Of a stretch of 64,000 nt of DNA, positions 17,220 to 25,814 are shown in pieces. Numbering within the stretch: position 1 is the first letter of the stretch; every line of letters begins with the position of its first letter. This stretch comes from Chitinophagaceae bacterium BSSC1 (GTDB lineage Bacteria; Bacteroidota; Bacteroidia; Chitinophagales; Chitinophagaceae): positions 186,001 through 250,000 of the forward strand of contig NKJC01000003.1 in the NCBI GenBank assembly GCA_002256435.1, read 5' to 3'. The notes beneath the pieces are model-generated. The model was not told the DNA's origin. It did no database searches and saw nothing but the letters and a program-made list of their open reading frames with translations. A program made the translations under genes and the position numbers.

Positions 17220-20030
17220 ATGGATATTCAAGAAGCATTATTAGAAATTCTTCCCAAAGAAAAAATCAAAGCCAGCATTAGTGATAGGTATAGCTATGCT
17301 AGTGATGCTAGTTTTTATTATCTAGTGCCACAAGCTGTAGTTCAGCCTGCAAACCTAGATGATGTCAAAGCCATTTTTCAATTCTCTCAAGCCAAGGGCA
17401 TTCCCATGGTATTTAGAACAGGTGGCACCAGCCTGTCAGGACAAGCCATCACCGATGGCATTTTAGTGGATTTAAGCAGGTATTGGCAAGGCGCAAAAGT
17501 ATTGGATCAAGGGAATTTTGTTCAAGTTCAACCAGGGATTATTGGTGCTCAAGTAAATCAATTACTCAAAACCTGGGGTAGAAAAATAGGGCCCGATCCC
17601 GCTTCTATTAACGCGGCCATGATGGGTGGAATTTTGTCTAACAATTCCAGTGGGATGTGTTGCGGCGTGGTTCAAAATGCCTATCATACCATCAAGAGTA
17701 TGGCTTTTATGTTACCCGATGGTAGCTACTTTAATTCTGCAGAGCCAAATGATTATATCAAATTTCAAACAGAAAAAAGCGCTCTATACCAAGGCATTCT
17801 TGATTTACAATTAAGGCTAAAAAGTAATCCTGAATTAGTTGCCAGCATTAGGAGAAAATACCAATTAAAAAATACAGTGGGTTATGGCTTAAATGCCTTT
17901 CTGGATTTTGAGCACCCACTAGATATTTTGGTTCATTTGTTAATTGGCGCAGAAGGAACACTGGCATTTATAGCAGAAGCTGTTTTGGAAACCTTGCCAG
18001 ATTTGGCTTTCAAGGCAACGGCCATGTTGTATTTTGAAAACCCATTAATGGCTTGCAACGCCATTGCTGGTTTAAAAGAAACTGGTGCTGCCGCATTGGA
18101 ATTAATGGACCGTGCCGCATTAAGATCCATTGATGCCCATCCCTATTCGCCCGCTGCTTTAAAAACACTTCCTGGAAATGCAACGGCCATTCTTTGTGAA
18201 TACCATGCAGATTCAAGTGAAGCACTAGCAGCCATTTTAGCAAATGCGCAACCAGTGCTAGGCAATTTATCTACTGTTTTACCATACGAGTTTAGTATAG
18301 ATCCAATGCAACAAGCCAAGTATTGGAAACTACGCAAAGGAATGTATCCTTCTGTTGCAGCCGCCAGAGAAAAAGGTAGTACGGTTTTATTAGAAGACAT
18401 TGCCTTCCCAGTTGAGGTCTTGGGACCAGCTGTATTAGAAGTACAGGAACTCATGATCAAACATGGCTTTAACAATGGAATCATCTTTGGGCATGCCAAG
18501 GAAGGCAATTTGCACTTTGTCATATCGCAATCCTTTAACCATTCATCAGATGTAGAAGCTTATGAATTATTGGCCAAGGATATAGCTGTATTGGTGCTAG
18601 ACAAATACAAGGGTTCCTTAAAAGCAGAACACGGAACAGGTAGACAGATTGCACCTTTTATTGCGGATGAATGGGGGCAAGATGCTTTTATGATCATGAA
18701 AGATTTAAAGGCTTTAATTGATCCACACCAATTATTAAACCCTGGGGTGATTATCAATGAAGACAAGGATTGTCATATCAAAAACTTGAAAACCCTTCCA
18801 GTAGTAGAAGAAGAAGTAGACAAATGTATTGAATGTGGCTACTGTGAACATAGATGTCCAAGCAGGGAATTTACTATGACACCCAGAAGAAGGATTGTGG
18901 TTAGAAGGGCCTTACAAAGACTATCCAAAGAAAAAAATACAGCAACTTATCAGCAGTTGCTCAAAGAATACCAATTTGATGGTTTGGATACCTGTGCGGT
19001 AGACGGGCTTTGTGCACTAGAATGCCCAGTAGATATTAATACTGGTGATTTGGTGAAAAGACTGAGAAGAGAAAACCATTCACCCAATGCCAATGCCATG
19101 GCCCTGATGGTAGCCAAACATTTTGGCACTGTTGAAACACTGGTTAAGACCGCTGTAAAAACAGGCCGATTTGCCAACCGATTATTGGGCAAACAAACCA
19201 TGCCCAATTTGACCAAGGGTATTCGTGTTTTGATTCCATCCTTTCCATTATGGTCTAATGAGATGACTGGCCCCATTGCTACTAACAGCAATGAACCTAT
19301 TCAAGCCGCTGCTGTATGGTTTAATTCCTGCATTAGCCGGATGATGGGTGCAGACAAGGATTCAAAGGAATCAACTGTAGACTTGGCATTGCGCATTTGC
19401 AAAAAAGCGGGATTGGAATTATTAATCCCAAATGATTTGAATGGGACTTGTTGTGGTCAAGCATTTTCATCCAAAGGATTTCAAGATGCCTATTCACATA
19501 CTGCCAATCAAACTATTGAGAAATTATGGAAATGGACCAATCAAGGTCAGATTCCAGTAGTCATGGATACTACTTCCTGTACACATTCCATGCAGCATAG
19601 TAGACCGTATTTGAGTAAAGAAAATCAACAAAAATTTGACAGCATTCAAATCATAGACATTGTAGCTTTTCTTGCAGACACTGTGATTCCCAATCTAAAC
19701 ATTAGTACTCCTAAAAAGAATATTGTATTTCATCCAGTTTGTAGCACATATAAAATGAACTTGGTAGAAAAAATGCGTGTAATCGGGAATGCTTGTTCAG
19801 CCAAAGCTGATATACCCGTGAGTGCAGGATGCTGTGGTATGGCGGGAGATAGAGGATTTTATTATCCGGGACTAACAGCATCTGCCACTAGAACAGAAGC
19901 TCTAGAAGTAAATCAACAAGATTATGACGGATATTATTCTACAGGTAAGACCTGTGAAATGTCTTTATCAGCCTCTGTTGCCAAAGACTATCGATCTATC
20001 TTATACTTGGTTGATGAGGTAAGTGCTTAA
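17220..20030 (+). CDS. FAD-binding and Fe-S-binding oxidase, D-lactate dehydrogenase / glycolate oxidase type
   Basis: 936 residues. The N-terminus has FAD_binding_4 (FRTGGTSLSGQAITDGILVDL), then FAD-oxidase C (GHAKEGNLHFVI, AEHGTGRQIAPFI), two [4Fe-4S] ferredoxin motifs (CIECGYCEHRCP; CAVDGLCALECP) and C-terminal CCG domains (GTCCGQAFSSKGF; AGCCGMAGDRGFYYPG). Fused flavin/Fe-S enzymes of this type oxidise D-lactate or other 2-hydroxyacids and pass electrons to the quinone pool. The substrate cannot be fixed from sequence. It is monocistronic and its stop overlaps the stop of the convergent NTF2-like gene by 3-4 nt. Confidence 0.88.
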   Translation: MDIQEALLEILPKEKIKASISDRYSYASDASFYYLVPQAVVQPANLDDVKAIFQFSQAKGIPMVFRTGGTSLSGQAITDGILVDLSRYWQGAKVLDQGNFVQVQPGIIGAQVNQLLKTWGRKIGPDPASINAAMMGGILSNNSSGMCCGVVQNAYHTIKSMAFMLPDGSYFNSAEPNDYIKFQTEKSALYQGILDLQLRLKSNPELVASIRRKYQLKNTVGYGLNAFLDFEHPLDILVHLLIGAEGTLAFIAEAVLETLPDLAFKATAMLYFENPLMACNAIAGLKETGAAALELMDRAALRSIDAHPYSPAALKTLPGNATAILCEYHADSSEALAAILANAQPVLGNLSTVLPYEFSIDPMQQAKYWKLRKGMYPSVAAAREKGSTVLLEDIAFPVEVLGPAVLEVQELMIKHGFNNGIIFGHAKEGNLHFVISQSFNHSSDVEAYELLAKDIAVLVLDKYKGSLKAEHGTGRQIAPFIADEWGQDAFMIMKDLKALIDPHQLLNPGVIINEDKDCHIKNLKTLPVVEEEVDKCIECGYCEHRCPSREFTMTPRRRIVVRRALQRLSKEKNTATYQQLLKEYQFDGLDTCAVDGLCALECPVDINTGDLVKRLRRENHSPNANAMALMVAKHFGTVETLVKTAVKTGRFANRLLGKQTMPNLTKGIRVLIPSFPLWSNEMTGPIATNSNEPIQAAAVWFNSCISRMMGADKDSKESTVDLALRICKKAGLELLIPNDLNGTCCGQAFSSKGFQDAYSHTANQTIEKLWKWTNQGQIPVVMDTTSCTHSMQHSRPYLSKENQQKFDSIQIIDIVAFLADTVIPNLNISTPKKNIVFHPVCSTYKMNLVEKMRVIGNACSAKADIPVSAGCCGMAGDRGFYYPGLTASATRTEALEVNQQDYDGYYSTGKTCEMSLSASVAKDYRSILYLVDEVSA

Positions 20031-20455
20031 GGCAATTTTACTGCTTGACGCGCAATTAATTTCCAAGCCTTTTGTTGCTTTTGCCAAACCAAGATTAGGG
20101 CTAGTTTTACTTCGCCGGGTTTTCCACCATCGTTAGTGGAAGCAAATAATTTGTTTCTTACAATGGCAGTTTTACCAAACAACTGAATAGTTTGGTCTGT
20201 CAAATTAATCTTTACAAAATCAGAACTACCACTGGTCAATGATTCAATAAAAGAAGTTCTACCTTCTAATTTACCACCAGAATGTCCATAACTCACTTGA
20301 TCAGACACCAATGCTTCTAGTGCTGCTTTGTCTGGATTGACCATTAGCTCGGCCAGCTTGTTTACGGCTTTTGCCACTTGCAAACTGTCTTTTGATTGTG
20401 CATGTGCCGTATGGAGAACAAACAGGGCTAGTATAAGGTAAATTCCTTTTTTCAT
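20027..20455 (-). CDS. Secreted NTF2-like (SnoaL/DUF4440-type) protein
   Basis: About 142 residues with a signal peptide (MKKGIYLILALFVLHTAHAQ) and a single cone-shaped NTF2-like domain (LAELMVNPDKAALEALVSDQVSYGHSGGK...VWQKQQKAWKLIARQ). Such exported DUF4440-like proteins are common in Bacteroidota and mostly uncharacterised. The ATG at 20455 starts at the signal peptide; upstream in-frame starts add an unlikely MIQYYY leader. It is divergent from ric. Confidence 0.75.
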   Translation of the reverse strand: MKKGIYLILALFVLHTAHAQSKDSLQVAKAVNKLAELMVNPDKAALEALVSDQVSYGHSGGKLEGRTSFIESLTSGSSDFVKINLTDQTIQLFGKTAIVRNKLFASTNDGGKPGEVKLALILVWQKQQKAWKLIARQAVKLP

Positions 20456-20512
20456 ATAGTAGTATTGAATCACTAATGTACAAAACTTGGATGAGAGATT
20501 TGGTTTGAAAAA

Positions 20513-20540
20513 TAATAAAAGTATTTATTTACTTTTATTA
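20513..20540. promoter_or_regulatory. Perfect 11-bp inverted repeat, probable operator of ric and the Rrf2 gene
   Basis: TAATAAAAGTA (20513-20523), 6-bp spacer, TACTTTTATTA (20530-20540). It ends 12 bp before the -7 box at 20553, where it would cover the -33 region. An NsrR-like Rrf2 regulator is encoded by the second gene of the unit, which fits autoregulated NO-responsive repression. Confidence 0.65.
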
Positions 20541-20552
20541 AATAAAAACTAC

Positions 20553-20560
20553 TAGCTTTG
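20553..20560 (+). promoter_or_regulatory. -7 box of the ric promoter
   Basis: TAGCTTTG is an exact match to TAnnTTTG, 23 bp upstream of the ric ATG. No TTTG -33 is present; that region is taken up by the inverted repeat at 20513-20540. Confidence 0.6.
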
Positions 20561-20583
20561 TATAGCAAACAAAAAACCAAGAG

Positions 20584-21540
20584 ATGCAAACAGAAAACAG
20601 TTTAGACGTAACACTGCTAGAACCCAAGATGAAACACCCAACCATATTTAATCGATTTGATCAACTTGCTGCAGCAGAAACACTCACCATTCATAATGAC
20701 CATGATCCCAAACCATTATACTACCAATTACTGGCAGAAAGAGGTAATACTTTTTCTTGGGAATACCTTGAAAAAGGCCCACAATGGTGGATAGTCACTA
20801 TTACTAAAAATGGAGTTGATATACACCAATCAACTTTGGGAGAATTAGCAGCATCAGATATGCGAAAAGCGCTTCTTCTTAGACAAAATGGCTTAGACTT
20901 TTGTTGTGGTGGTAAGAAAACGCTGAAAAAAGCTTGTGAAGAAAAAGGTTTAGATAGCAGCAGATTGGAAGAGGAATTGGCCATGATTGACCAATTGGGA
21001 AAAGGAAAACATCCCCCCTATTTAGAATGGAAACCAGATTTTCTGGCCGACTATATTGTTAACACACATCATTACTATGTTCGGAATAGACTCCCAGAAC
21101 TAAAAGCCCTTTCTCAAAAAGTGGCATTTAAACATGCTGAAAGTCACCCAGAATTAACAAGGATCAAGGAATTGGTAGAATTGATAGATTCAGAAATGAT
21201 GTCTCATATGGTTAAAGAAGAAAGAGTTCTTTTCCCATACGTGAAGGCCTTGGTCATGCACAAAGACCTAGACAAAACCCAATTTGGATGTCAATTTGGA
21301 ACGGTTCAAAATCCTATTAATATGATGGAGATGGAACACGAAGTGGTTGGTGAACACTTATTGGAAATTAGGCAGGCCACAAAAAATTATAAACTTCCTG
21401 CAAGTGCATGCAAAAGTTATCAATTGTTATATGCCGTATTAGAAGAATTTGAAGAAGACCTACACTTGCACGTACATTTGGAAAACAATATTCTTTTCCC
21501 AAAAGCTTTGCAATTGGAAAAAAATCTTGTTAAAAATTAA
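20584..21540 (+). CDS. ric: Iron-sulfur cluster repair di-iron protein (RIC/ScdA/YtfE) with N-terminal DUF2249 domain
   Basis: 318 residues in three parts: an N-terminal DUF2249 domain (about 20-85, HDPKPLYYQLLAERGNTFSWEYLEKGPQWW), the ScdA_N/DUF542 segment with the Cys pair in LRQNGLDFCCGGKKTL, and a C-terminal hemerythrin-like domain (HHYYVRNRLPEL, HPELTRI, HMVKEERVLFPY, EMEHEVVGEHL, HLHVHLENNILFPKA) whose His/Glu residues bind the di-iron site. RIC proteins repair or protect Fe-S clusters and di-iron centres after NO or oxidative damage. It is followed 6 bp later by an NsrR-like gene and preceded by a strong palindrome. Confidence 0.9.
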   Translation: MQTENSLDVTLLEPKMKHPTIFNRFDQLAAAETLTIHNDHDPKPLYYQLLAERGNTFSWEYLEKGPQWWIVTITKNGVDIHQSTLGELAASDMRKALLLRQNGLDFCCGGKKTLKKACEEKGLDSSRLEEELAMIDQLGKGKHPPYLEWKPDFLADYIVNTHHYYVRNRLPELKALSQKVAFKHAESHPELTRIKELVELIDSEMMSHMVKEERVLFPYVKALVMHKDLDKTQFGCQFGTVQNPINMMEMEHEVVGEHLLEIRQATKNYKLPASACKSYQLLYAVLEEFEEDLHLHVHLENNILFPKALQLEKNLVKN

Positions 21541-21546
21541 TGTGCC

Positions 21547-21978
21547 ATGCTTAGTCTCACTTGTCAAACAGCCATTAAAGCAGTAATCTTTTTAGCATCT
21601 AAAATTGAATCAGATGAAAAAATGGGAATTCCAGTTATTGCTGCTGAAATTGGAGCCAGTGTTCATACAGTAGGGAAATTATTACAAACCCTGGTTAAAG
21701 CTGATGTAATAGAAAGTTCCAAGGGACCAACGGGTGGATTCTATATGACAAAAGCGCAATTAAAACAGCCTATTTTACAAATTGTCATGGCCATAGATGG
21801 CGCGGATGTTTTTAAAAGATGTGGTTTGGGGCTGAGTAAATGTGCGGCTACACACCCATGCCCTATACATTATGATTACAAAGAAGTTAGAGACAGATTT
21901 GAACAGCTTTGCAAGAATAGAAAAATTGCAGACCTATGTGCACCACTAACGGAAGGAGTGAGCTTTTTGATAGGATAA
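21547..21978 (+). CDS. Rrf2-family regulator, NsrR-like
   Basis: 143 residues with the Rrf2 winged helix (IPVIAAEIGASVHTVGKLLQTLVKADVIESSKGPTGGFYM) and three cysteines at 92, 99 and 105 at nearly the spacing of the [Fe-S] ligands in IscR and NsrR. Rrf2 proteins of this type lose repression when NO or stress damages the cluster. Being co-transcribed with ric strongly suggests an NO sensor controlling ric and itself through the palindrome at 20513-20540. It could instead sense iron-sulfur status. Confidence 0.85.
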   Translation: MLSLTCQTAIKAVIFLASKIESDEKMGIPVIAAEIGASVHTVGKLLQTLVKADVIESSKGPTGGFYMTKAQLKQPILQIVMAIDGADVFKRCGLGLSKCAATHPCPIHYDYKEVRDRFEQLCKNRKIADLCAPLTEGVSFLIG

Positions 21979-21990
21979 TTTAATGCAATT

Positions 21991-22034
21991 ATGATTTGAA
22001 TCACAGTTGAAATAAACTACAAAAGATAGCTTTA
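21991..22034 (+). promoter_or_regulatory. FNR-like site plus -7 box of the fasciclin gene
   Basis: ATGAT-TTGA-ATCAC (21991-22004) is followed by TAGCTTTA (22027-22034, TAnnTTTG-like). Site centre to 5' end of the box is 29.5 bp, which puts the site near -41.5, the class II activator position. The same spacing is seen at 30211-30254. Confidence 0.6.
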
Positions 22035-22062
22035 TAGTATTAATTCATCAAAATGAAAATAC

Positions 22063-22629
22063 ATGAAAAAGTTATTTTTTGTGGTCATCTGTAGTAGTAC
22101 TGTATTCTTACATGCCTGCCAAGATAGTGCAAGTACCAGTACAGAAAGCCCCAAATCAGCGGAAGAAAAAATGGCTGGTCAATCCGGCGTCCAAGATGAT
22201 GTTTCTCAAAAGAACGTGGTTCAAATTGCTGTTGGGAGTAAAGACCACAGCACATTGGTTGCCGCAGTAAAAGCTGCTGAATTGGTAGATGTGCTAAGTA
22301 ATACAGGTCCATTTACGGTATTTGCACCAACCAATGCTGCGTTTGATAAATTACCTGCCGGTACTGTTGAAGGATTAATCAAACCAGAAAAGAAAGATGC
22401 TTTGACAGACATTTTACAATACCATGTATCTGTTGGGGTCTATAAAGCAGACGCCTTTAAAGATGGTCAAGTGATTGGTCAAGTGAATGGATCAAATATT
22501 ACTATCCAGGTAAAAGATGGAAAGGTAACCATCAACGGCGGAGCAACAATTGTGGCTTCTATACCTGCTTCAAATGGTATCATACATGTTATAGACGTTG
22601 TATTATTACCACCTGCTACAAAAAATTAA
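22063..22629 (+). CDS. Fasciclin-domain lipoprotein
   Basis: 188 residues: a lipoprotein signal peptide (MKKLFFVVICSSTVFLHAC, lipidated Cys19), a short Ser/Thr/Lys-rich linker and one FAS1 domain (STLVAAVKAAELVDVLSNTGPFTVFAPTNAAFDKLP...NGIIHVIDVVLLPP). FAS1 proteins are usually adhesive or surface proteins, and small ones of this kind appear near denitrification genes in Bacteroidota. Here the gene has an FNR-like activator site and is closed by a strong bidirectional terminator. Its part in N-oxide metabolism is unknown. Confidence 0.88.
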   Translation: MKKLFFVVICSSTVFLHACQDSASTSTESPKSAEEKMAGQSGVQDDVSQKNVVQIAVGSKDHSTLVAAVKAAELVDVLSNTGPFTVFAPTNAAFDKLPAGTVEGLIKPEKKDALTDILQYHVSVGVYKADAFKDGQVIGQVNGSNITIQVKDGKVTINGGATIVASIPASNGIIHVIDVVLLPPATKN

Positions 22630-22637
22630 GTTTACCC

Positions 22638-22679
22638 ATTAAAAAAGTGCAGTCATCATCTAGGCTGCACTTTTTTAAT
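22638..22679. terminator. Bidirectional terminator between the fasciclin gene and the nos operon
   Basis: A perfect 15-bp stem (22638-22652 with 22665-22679) with a 12-nt loop and A6/T6 tracts on the outer sides. It therefore terminates the rightward fasciclin transcript and the leftward nos operon transcript. Confidence 0.88.
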
Positions 22680-22695
22680 AATAGAATTCCTACTT

Positions 22696-23070
22696 TTAAG
22701 CCTTTGTAATCATCCCTGATAAAATAGAAGCTAACTTTTTAGCTTTCCGTTTGGCTATACTGGCATTTGCACCTTTAAAATGTTTATCTATAGTAGTAGT
22801 AAACAGGAGCAACCACCTATTAAAATGTGACTGATCCAGTGCATGCACTTTATTGAGATGTTGGTGCAGGGTCATGGGATTTCCCTTGTAGCTACCTGAG
22901 AAGAACAAAGTATTTTCCCAAAAATCAACCATGAGTGGAATATGCCTTTCCCAATGAACCAATACTTTTTCATTAAAAATGGGCGAGAGCAAATCGTCCT
23001 CCAGAACTTTTTTATAAAATAACTGAATTAAAAGTTCTATATCTGATCTGTTTAAAATGTCTTTTTTCAT
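22696..23070 (-). CDS. Group III truncated haemoglobin
   Basis: 124 residues matching the group III truncated globin fold: DIELLIQLFYKKVLEDDLLSPIFNE, WERHIPLMVDFWENTLFFSGSYKGNPMTLH and the helix-F haem ligand region HALDQSHFNRWLLLF. Such proteins bind O2 or NO and are linked to NO detoxification. It is the last gene of the nos operon, 5 bp after nosY, which suggests protection from NO that accompanies N2O use. Confidence 0.88.
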   Translation of the reverse strand: MKKDILNRSDIELLIQLFYKKVLEDDLLSPIFNEKVLVHWERHIPLMVDFWENTLFFSGSYKGNPMTLHQHLNKVHALDQSHFNRWLLLFTTTIDKHFKGANASIAKRKAKKLASILSGMITKA

Positions 23071-23075
23071 AACAT

Positions 23076-23843
23076 TTAGAGATCTTTTTTATGAAATAAC
23101 CTGGTGGAAATCCAAAGTGGGATAATTGCCCATGCAAGCAGAAACAAACCAGTTATGATGCGTCCTAGGTCTGTTCCAAAAAAATCTTTGAAGACTGCCC
23201 CTGTATAACCCATCATGGCAGATATATCTAATTGCAATAAGACCATAACCCTAGTAAGGTCTACAGGATTTAAGCTACTAATGCCTACCATCCATTTTTC
23301 TAAGGGATAATCCGCAAATTGAAACAACAAGAAAAGAACAAGTCCGTCAAAAAGTATGGAAAAATATAACCAAAGCAGTATGGCAATGCCAATTCCCTTT
23401 GCTTTGTCCCTAGTCTTAACGGAGGCCAAAAGTGCAATGGCTACAAAAATAGCCGTCAAAAACAATCCCGACATTGTCATTAAAACGGCAGTTAATCCGG
23501 GCTCATATACAAAAAGTGGTATTCCTACACCAACCAAGAATGCCAACATTAAAGCAGCTGTTAAGCCGGTGTAAAGGCTTAACCAAATTTTTTTCCTAGG
23601 AAGGGGTTGGCTTACCAATAACTCTAGAAACTCTGCACTATTGTAAACATAGATAGTAGAAAACACAAGGCTTACCAACGGCACAATTAAAATACTCACA
23701 TTGAGCATACTTAGCAATCCCTTACTACTATTGTCTTCCAAGCTAAAAACACTAAAACTGGTTACCAATAGAAATAGGGTATATATAAGTACTATTCTAT
23801 TTTGAATAATATCAACCAATACATATTTGATGATTTTTTTCAT
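23076..23843 (-). CDS. nosY: NosY, ABC-type permease of the nos maturation system
   Basis: 255 residues, an ABC-2 type membrane protein with six predicted helices (YVLVDIIQNRIVLIYTLFLLVTS, LNVSILIVPLVSLVFSTIYVYN, a long central pair, and a C-terminal ITGLFLLAWAIIPLWISTRLF). With NosF it forms an ABC complex working with periplasmic NosD to supply sulfur for the Cu(Z) centre of NosZ. It sits 12 bp after nosF in the nosD-nosF-nosY order. Confidence 0.88.
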   Translation of the reverse strand: MKKIIKYVLVDIIQNRIVLIYTLFLLVTSFSVFSLEDNSSKGLLSMLNVSILIVPLVSLVFSTIYVYNSAEFLELLVSQPLPRKKIWLSLYTGLTAALMLAFLVGVGIPLFVYEPGLTAVLMTMSGLFLTAIFVAIALLASVKTRDKAKGIGIAILLWLYFSILFDGLVLFLLFQFADYPLEKWMVGISSLNPVDLTRVMVLLQLDISAMMGYTGAVFKDFFGTDLGRIITGLFLLAWAIIPLWISTRLFHKKDL

Positions 23844-23855
23844 ACCTATTTATTA

Positions 23856-24566
23856 TTAGACAGTTTGCTTCACCATAATTTTAGCAATGGCTTTGTTCAG
23901 TTTTAGTTCTCCGGTATATTCCCTAAGGTCTTCTATAGATTTATGGAATACCAATTTACCCTCTTGCATAAAAACTACTTGGGTAACTAGGTCATCCAAT
24001 TCACTCAATACATGTGAAGTGATGAAAATTAATTTACCCTTTTGCTTCTCCTTGATAATTTTCTCTTTTAATATTTCTGTAGCAACAGGATCTAATCCGG
24101 CAGTTGGTTCATCTAAAATCAAGACATTGGGGTTGAATAAAAAAGCTAAAGCGGCACTCACTTTTTGACGGGTTCCACCTGATAGCGTACGCATCTTTTT
24201 TTGCAACATGCTATTCAACTCAAATGCAAAAACCAAGTCCTCATCTAATTCTCCATGATGATTTCTAATATCTTTCATCATAGAAAGCAAATTCCCAATG
24301 GTCATATTATCCGGATAACGGCCAATTTGTGGCATGTAGCCTATTTGACTTCTAAAATTCCAATCGTGTAAAATATTTTTCCCATTAAATGTGATAAAAC
24401 CACTGTCCGGCATCACCATACCCAAAATACATTTGATCAAAGTTGTCTTTCCACTTCCGTTGGGTCCTATTAAAGAAATACATTCACCAACATTACAAGC
24501 AAGACTAATATTGTCTAATACTTGTAGTTTGGAAAATCGTTTGGATACATTTGTAGCTATAATCAT
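23856..24566 (-). CDS. nosF: NosF, ABC ATPase of the nos maturation system
   Basis: 236 residues with Walker A GPNGSGKTT (about 35-43), the Q-loop region PQIGRYP, the signature LSGGTRQKVSAALAF and Walker B VLILDEPTAGLDP. It energises NosY for assembly of the nitrous oxide reductase Cu(Z) site. It lies between nosD and nosY with 12-16 bp gaps. Confidence 0.92.
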   Translation of the reverse strand: MIIATNVSKRFSKLQVLDNISLACNVGECISLIGPNGSGKTTLIKCILGMVMPDSGFITFNGKNILHDWNFRSQIGYMPQIGRYPDNMTIGNLLSMMKDIRNHHGELDEDLVFAFELNSMLQKKMRTLSGGTRQKVSAALAFLFNPNVLILDEPTAGLDPVATEILKEKIIKEKQKGKLIFITSHVLSELDDLVTQVVFMQEGKLVFHKSIEDLREYTGELKLNKAIAKIMVKQTV

Positions 24567-24581
24567 AGGTAGATTGATTAA

Positions 24582-25814
24582 TTAGAATGCTTTTTTCATT
24601 AATGGAAAATTATCTTTTAGTCCTTCGGGGGTAATACTTGGTAAAATCTTTTCCGTTTTATCAAGTAAGGAGGTAATAAAACTTCTAAACAATAACATGG
24701 CAGGTGGATTCTTTTCAACTATCATAGAATACATACTTACTGGCCTATAAGGCAGGTCACCTATCTTATCTTTATTTAAATCATACCCTTCATACTTATC
24801 CCAAAAATTGCCATTGAAACTATTTAACACCAAGCTTCCATTGGTACTAACATCAAAACTATTGCCGAGGAAATTATTTTTTTCCACCTGAATATCCATG
24901 CAACTTGCTTGAATTTTCATGGCCCACCCATTATTTTCAAAAAGATTTTTGAACAAGTGTACCCTGCTTGCCCCCTCCATATAAATGCCACTTGTATTTT
25001 TCACAAATACATTTGCTTCAATATAACTATCAGAAATTTCTTTTAATAATAAGCCATAAGCAGCATCTCCCCAATTGTCCTCAAAACGATTGCTAAACAT
25101 TTTGACTCCATGTGAAAACATCACTGCCACTCCTGCCCCATTTCCTTTAAATTGATTGCTTACGTATGCGTCATCGTTTGAGAACATGAAGTGCAATCCA
25201 TAACGAATATTTCCATGTGAATAATTTCTCCAGATAATGGAATGGGTTACAAATTCAAAATAGATGCCATCTCTATGTCCCGTGATGGTATTGCCAATAA
25301 TGCGCATACTGTCACTTTTCCAGCAATGAATGCCATTTCCACTTTGTTGTTCCTCTTTACTAATGGCAGTTAATTGATTATTGAGAATACTGCAATTTTT
25401 TCCAAACTGGGTGTAAATACCAAAAAAAGTGTCTTCCAATACATTATTTTGAATAACTACATCTCTACAATCATAAATCTTGATCCCACCCATGTCTTCC
25501 ATACTGGAAACGCCAGAATGAATAATTTTAAATCCATCTACTACAACCGCATTTGCCTTGATAGAAATCAATTCAAATTTGTGTTGCCCGTCTAATACGG
25601 GCAGTTTAATTCCTTTTAGAACAATGCTTTTATTGATGACAATATTCCCTTCTCTATACCGTCCTGGATGAACTATAATGGTATCTCCATCAGATGAGAA
25701 CTGAATGGCTTGTTTGATAGTTGAAATACCATTTTTTCCGCCAACTGTTATAGTTTTGGAATACCCATTCAACCAAAAAAAAATAGTCGCTATAATGATC
25801 CAGCTTTTCATCAT
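24582..25814 (-). CDS. nosD: NosD, periplasmic copper/sulfur assembly protein
   Basis: 410 residues: a signal peptide (MMKSWIIIATIFFWLNGYSK) and a right-handed beta-helix of CASH/NosD repeats (IVINKSIVLKGIK, VVIQNNVLEDTFFGIYTQ, SMRIIGNTITGHRDGIYFE and more). It has the usual C-terminal FNGNFWDKYEGYDLNKDKIGDLPYRP motif. NosD acts with NosF and NosY in maturing the NosZ Cu(Z) cluster. The start overlaps the nosL stop by 4 nt. Confidence 0.94.
   Translation of the reverse strand: MMKSWIIIATIFFWLNGYSKTITVGGKNGISTIKQAIQFSSDGDTIIVHPGRYREGNIVINKSIVLKGIKLPVLDGQHKFELISIKANAVVVDGFKIIHSGVSSMEDMGGIKIYDCRDVVIQNNVLEDTFFGIYTQFGKNCSILNNQLTAISKEEQQSGNGIHCWKSDSMRIIGNTITGHRDGIYFEFVTHSIIWRNYSHGNIRYGLHFMFSNDDAYVSNQFKGNGAGVAVMFSHGVKMFSNRFEDNWGDAAYGLLLKEISDSYIEANVFVKNTSGIYMEGASRVHLFKNLFENNGWAMKIQASCMDIQVEKNNFLGNSFDVSTNGSLVLNSFNGNFWDKYEGYDLNKDKIGDLPYRPVSMYSMIVEKNPPAMLLFRSFITSLLDKTEKILPSITPEGLKDNFPLMKKAF

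Noticed and set aside
18143..18523. Open frame antisense to the FAD/Fe-S oxidase gene
   Set aside because: Composition mirrors the sense gene; no recognisable domain.
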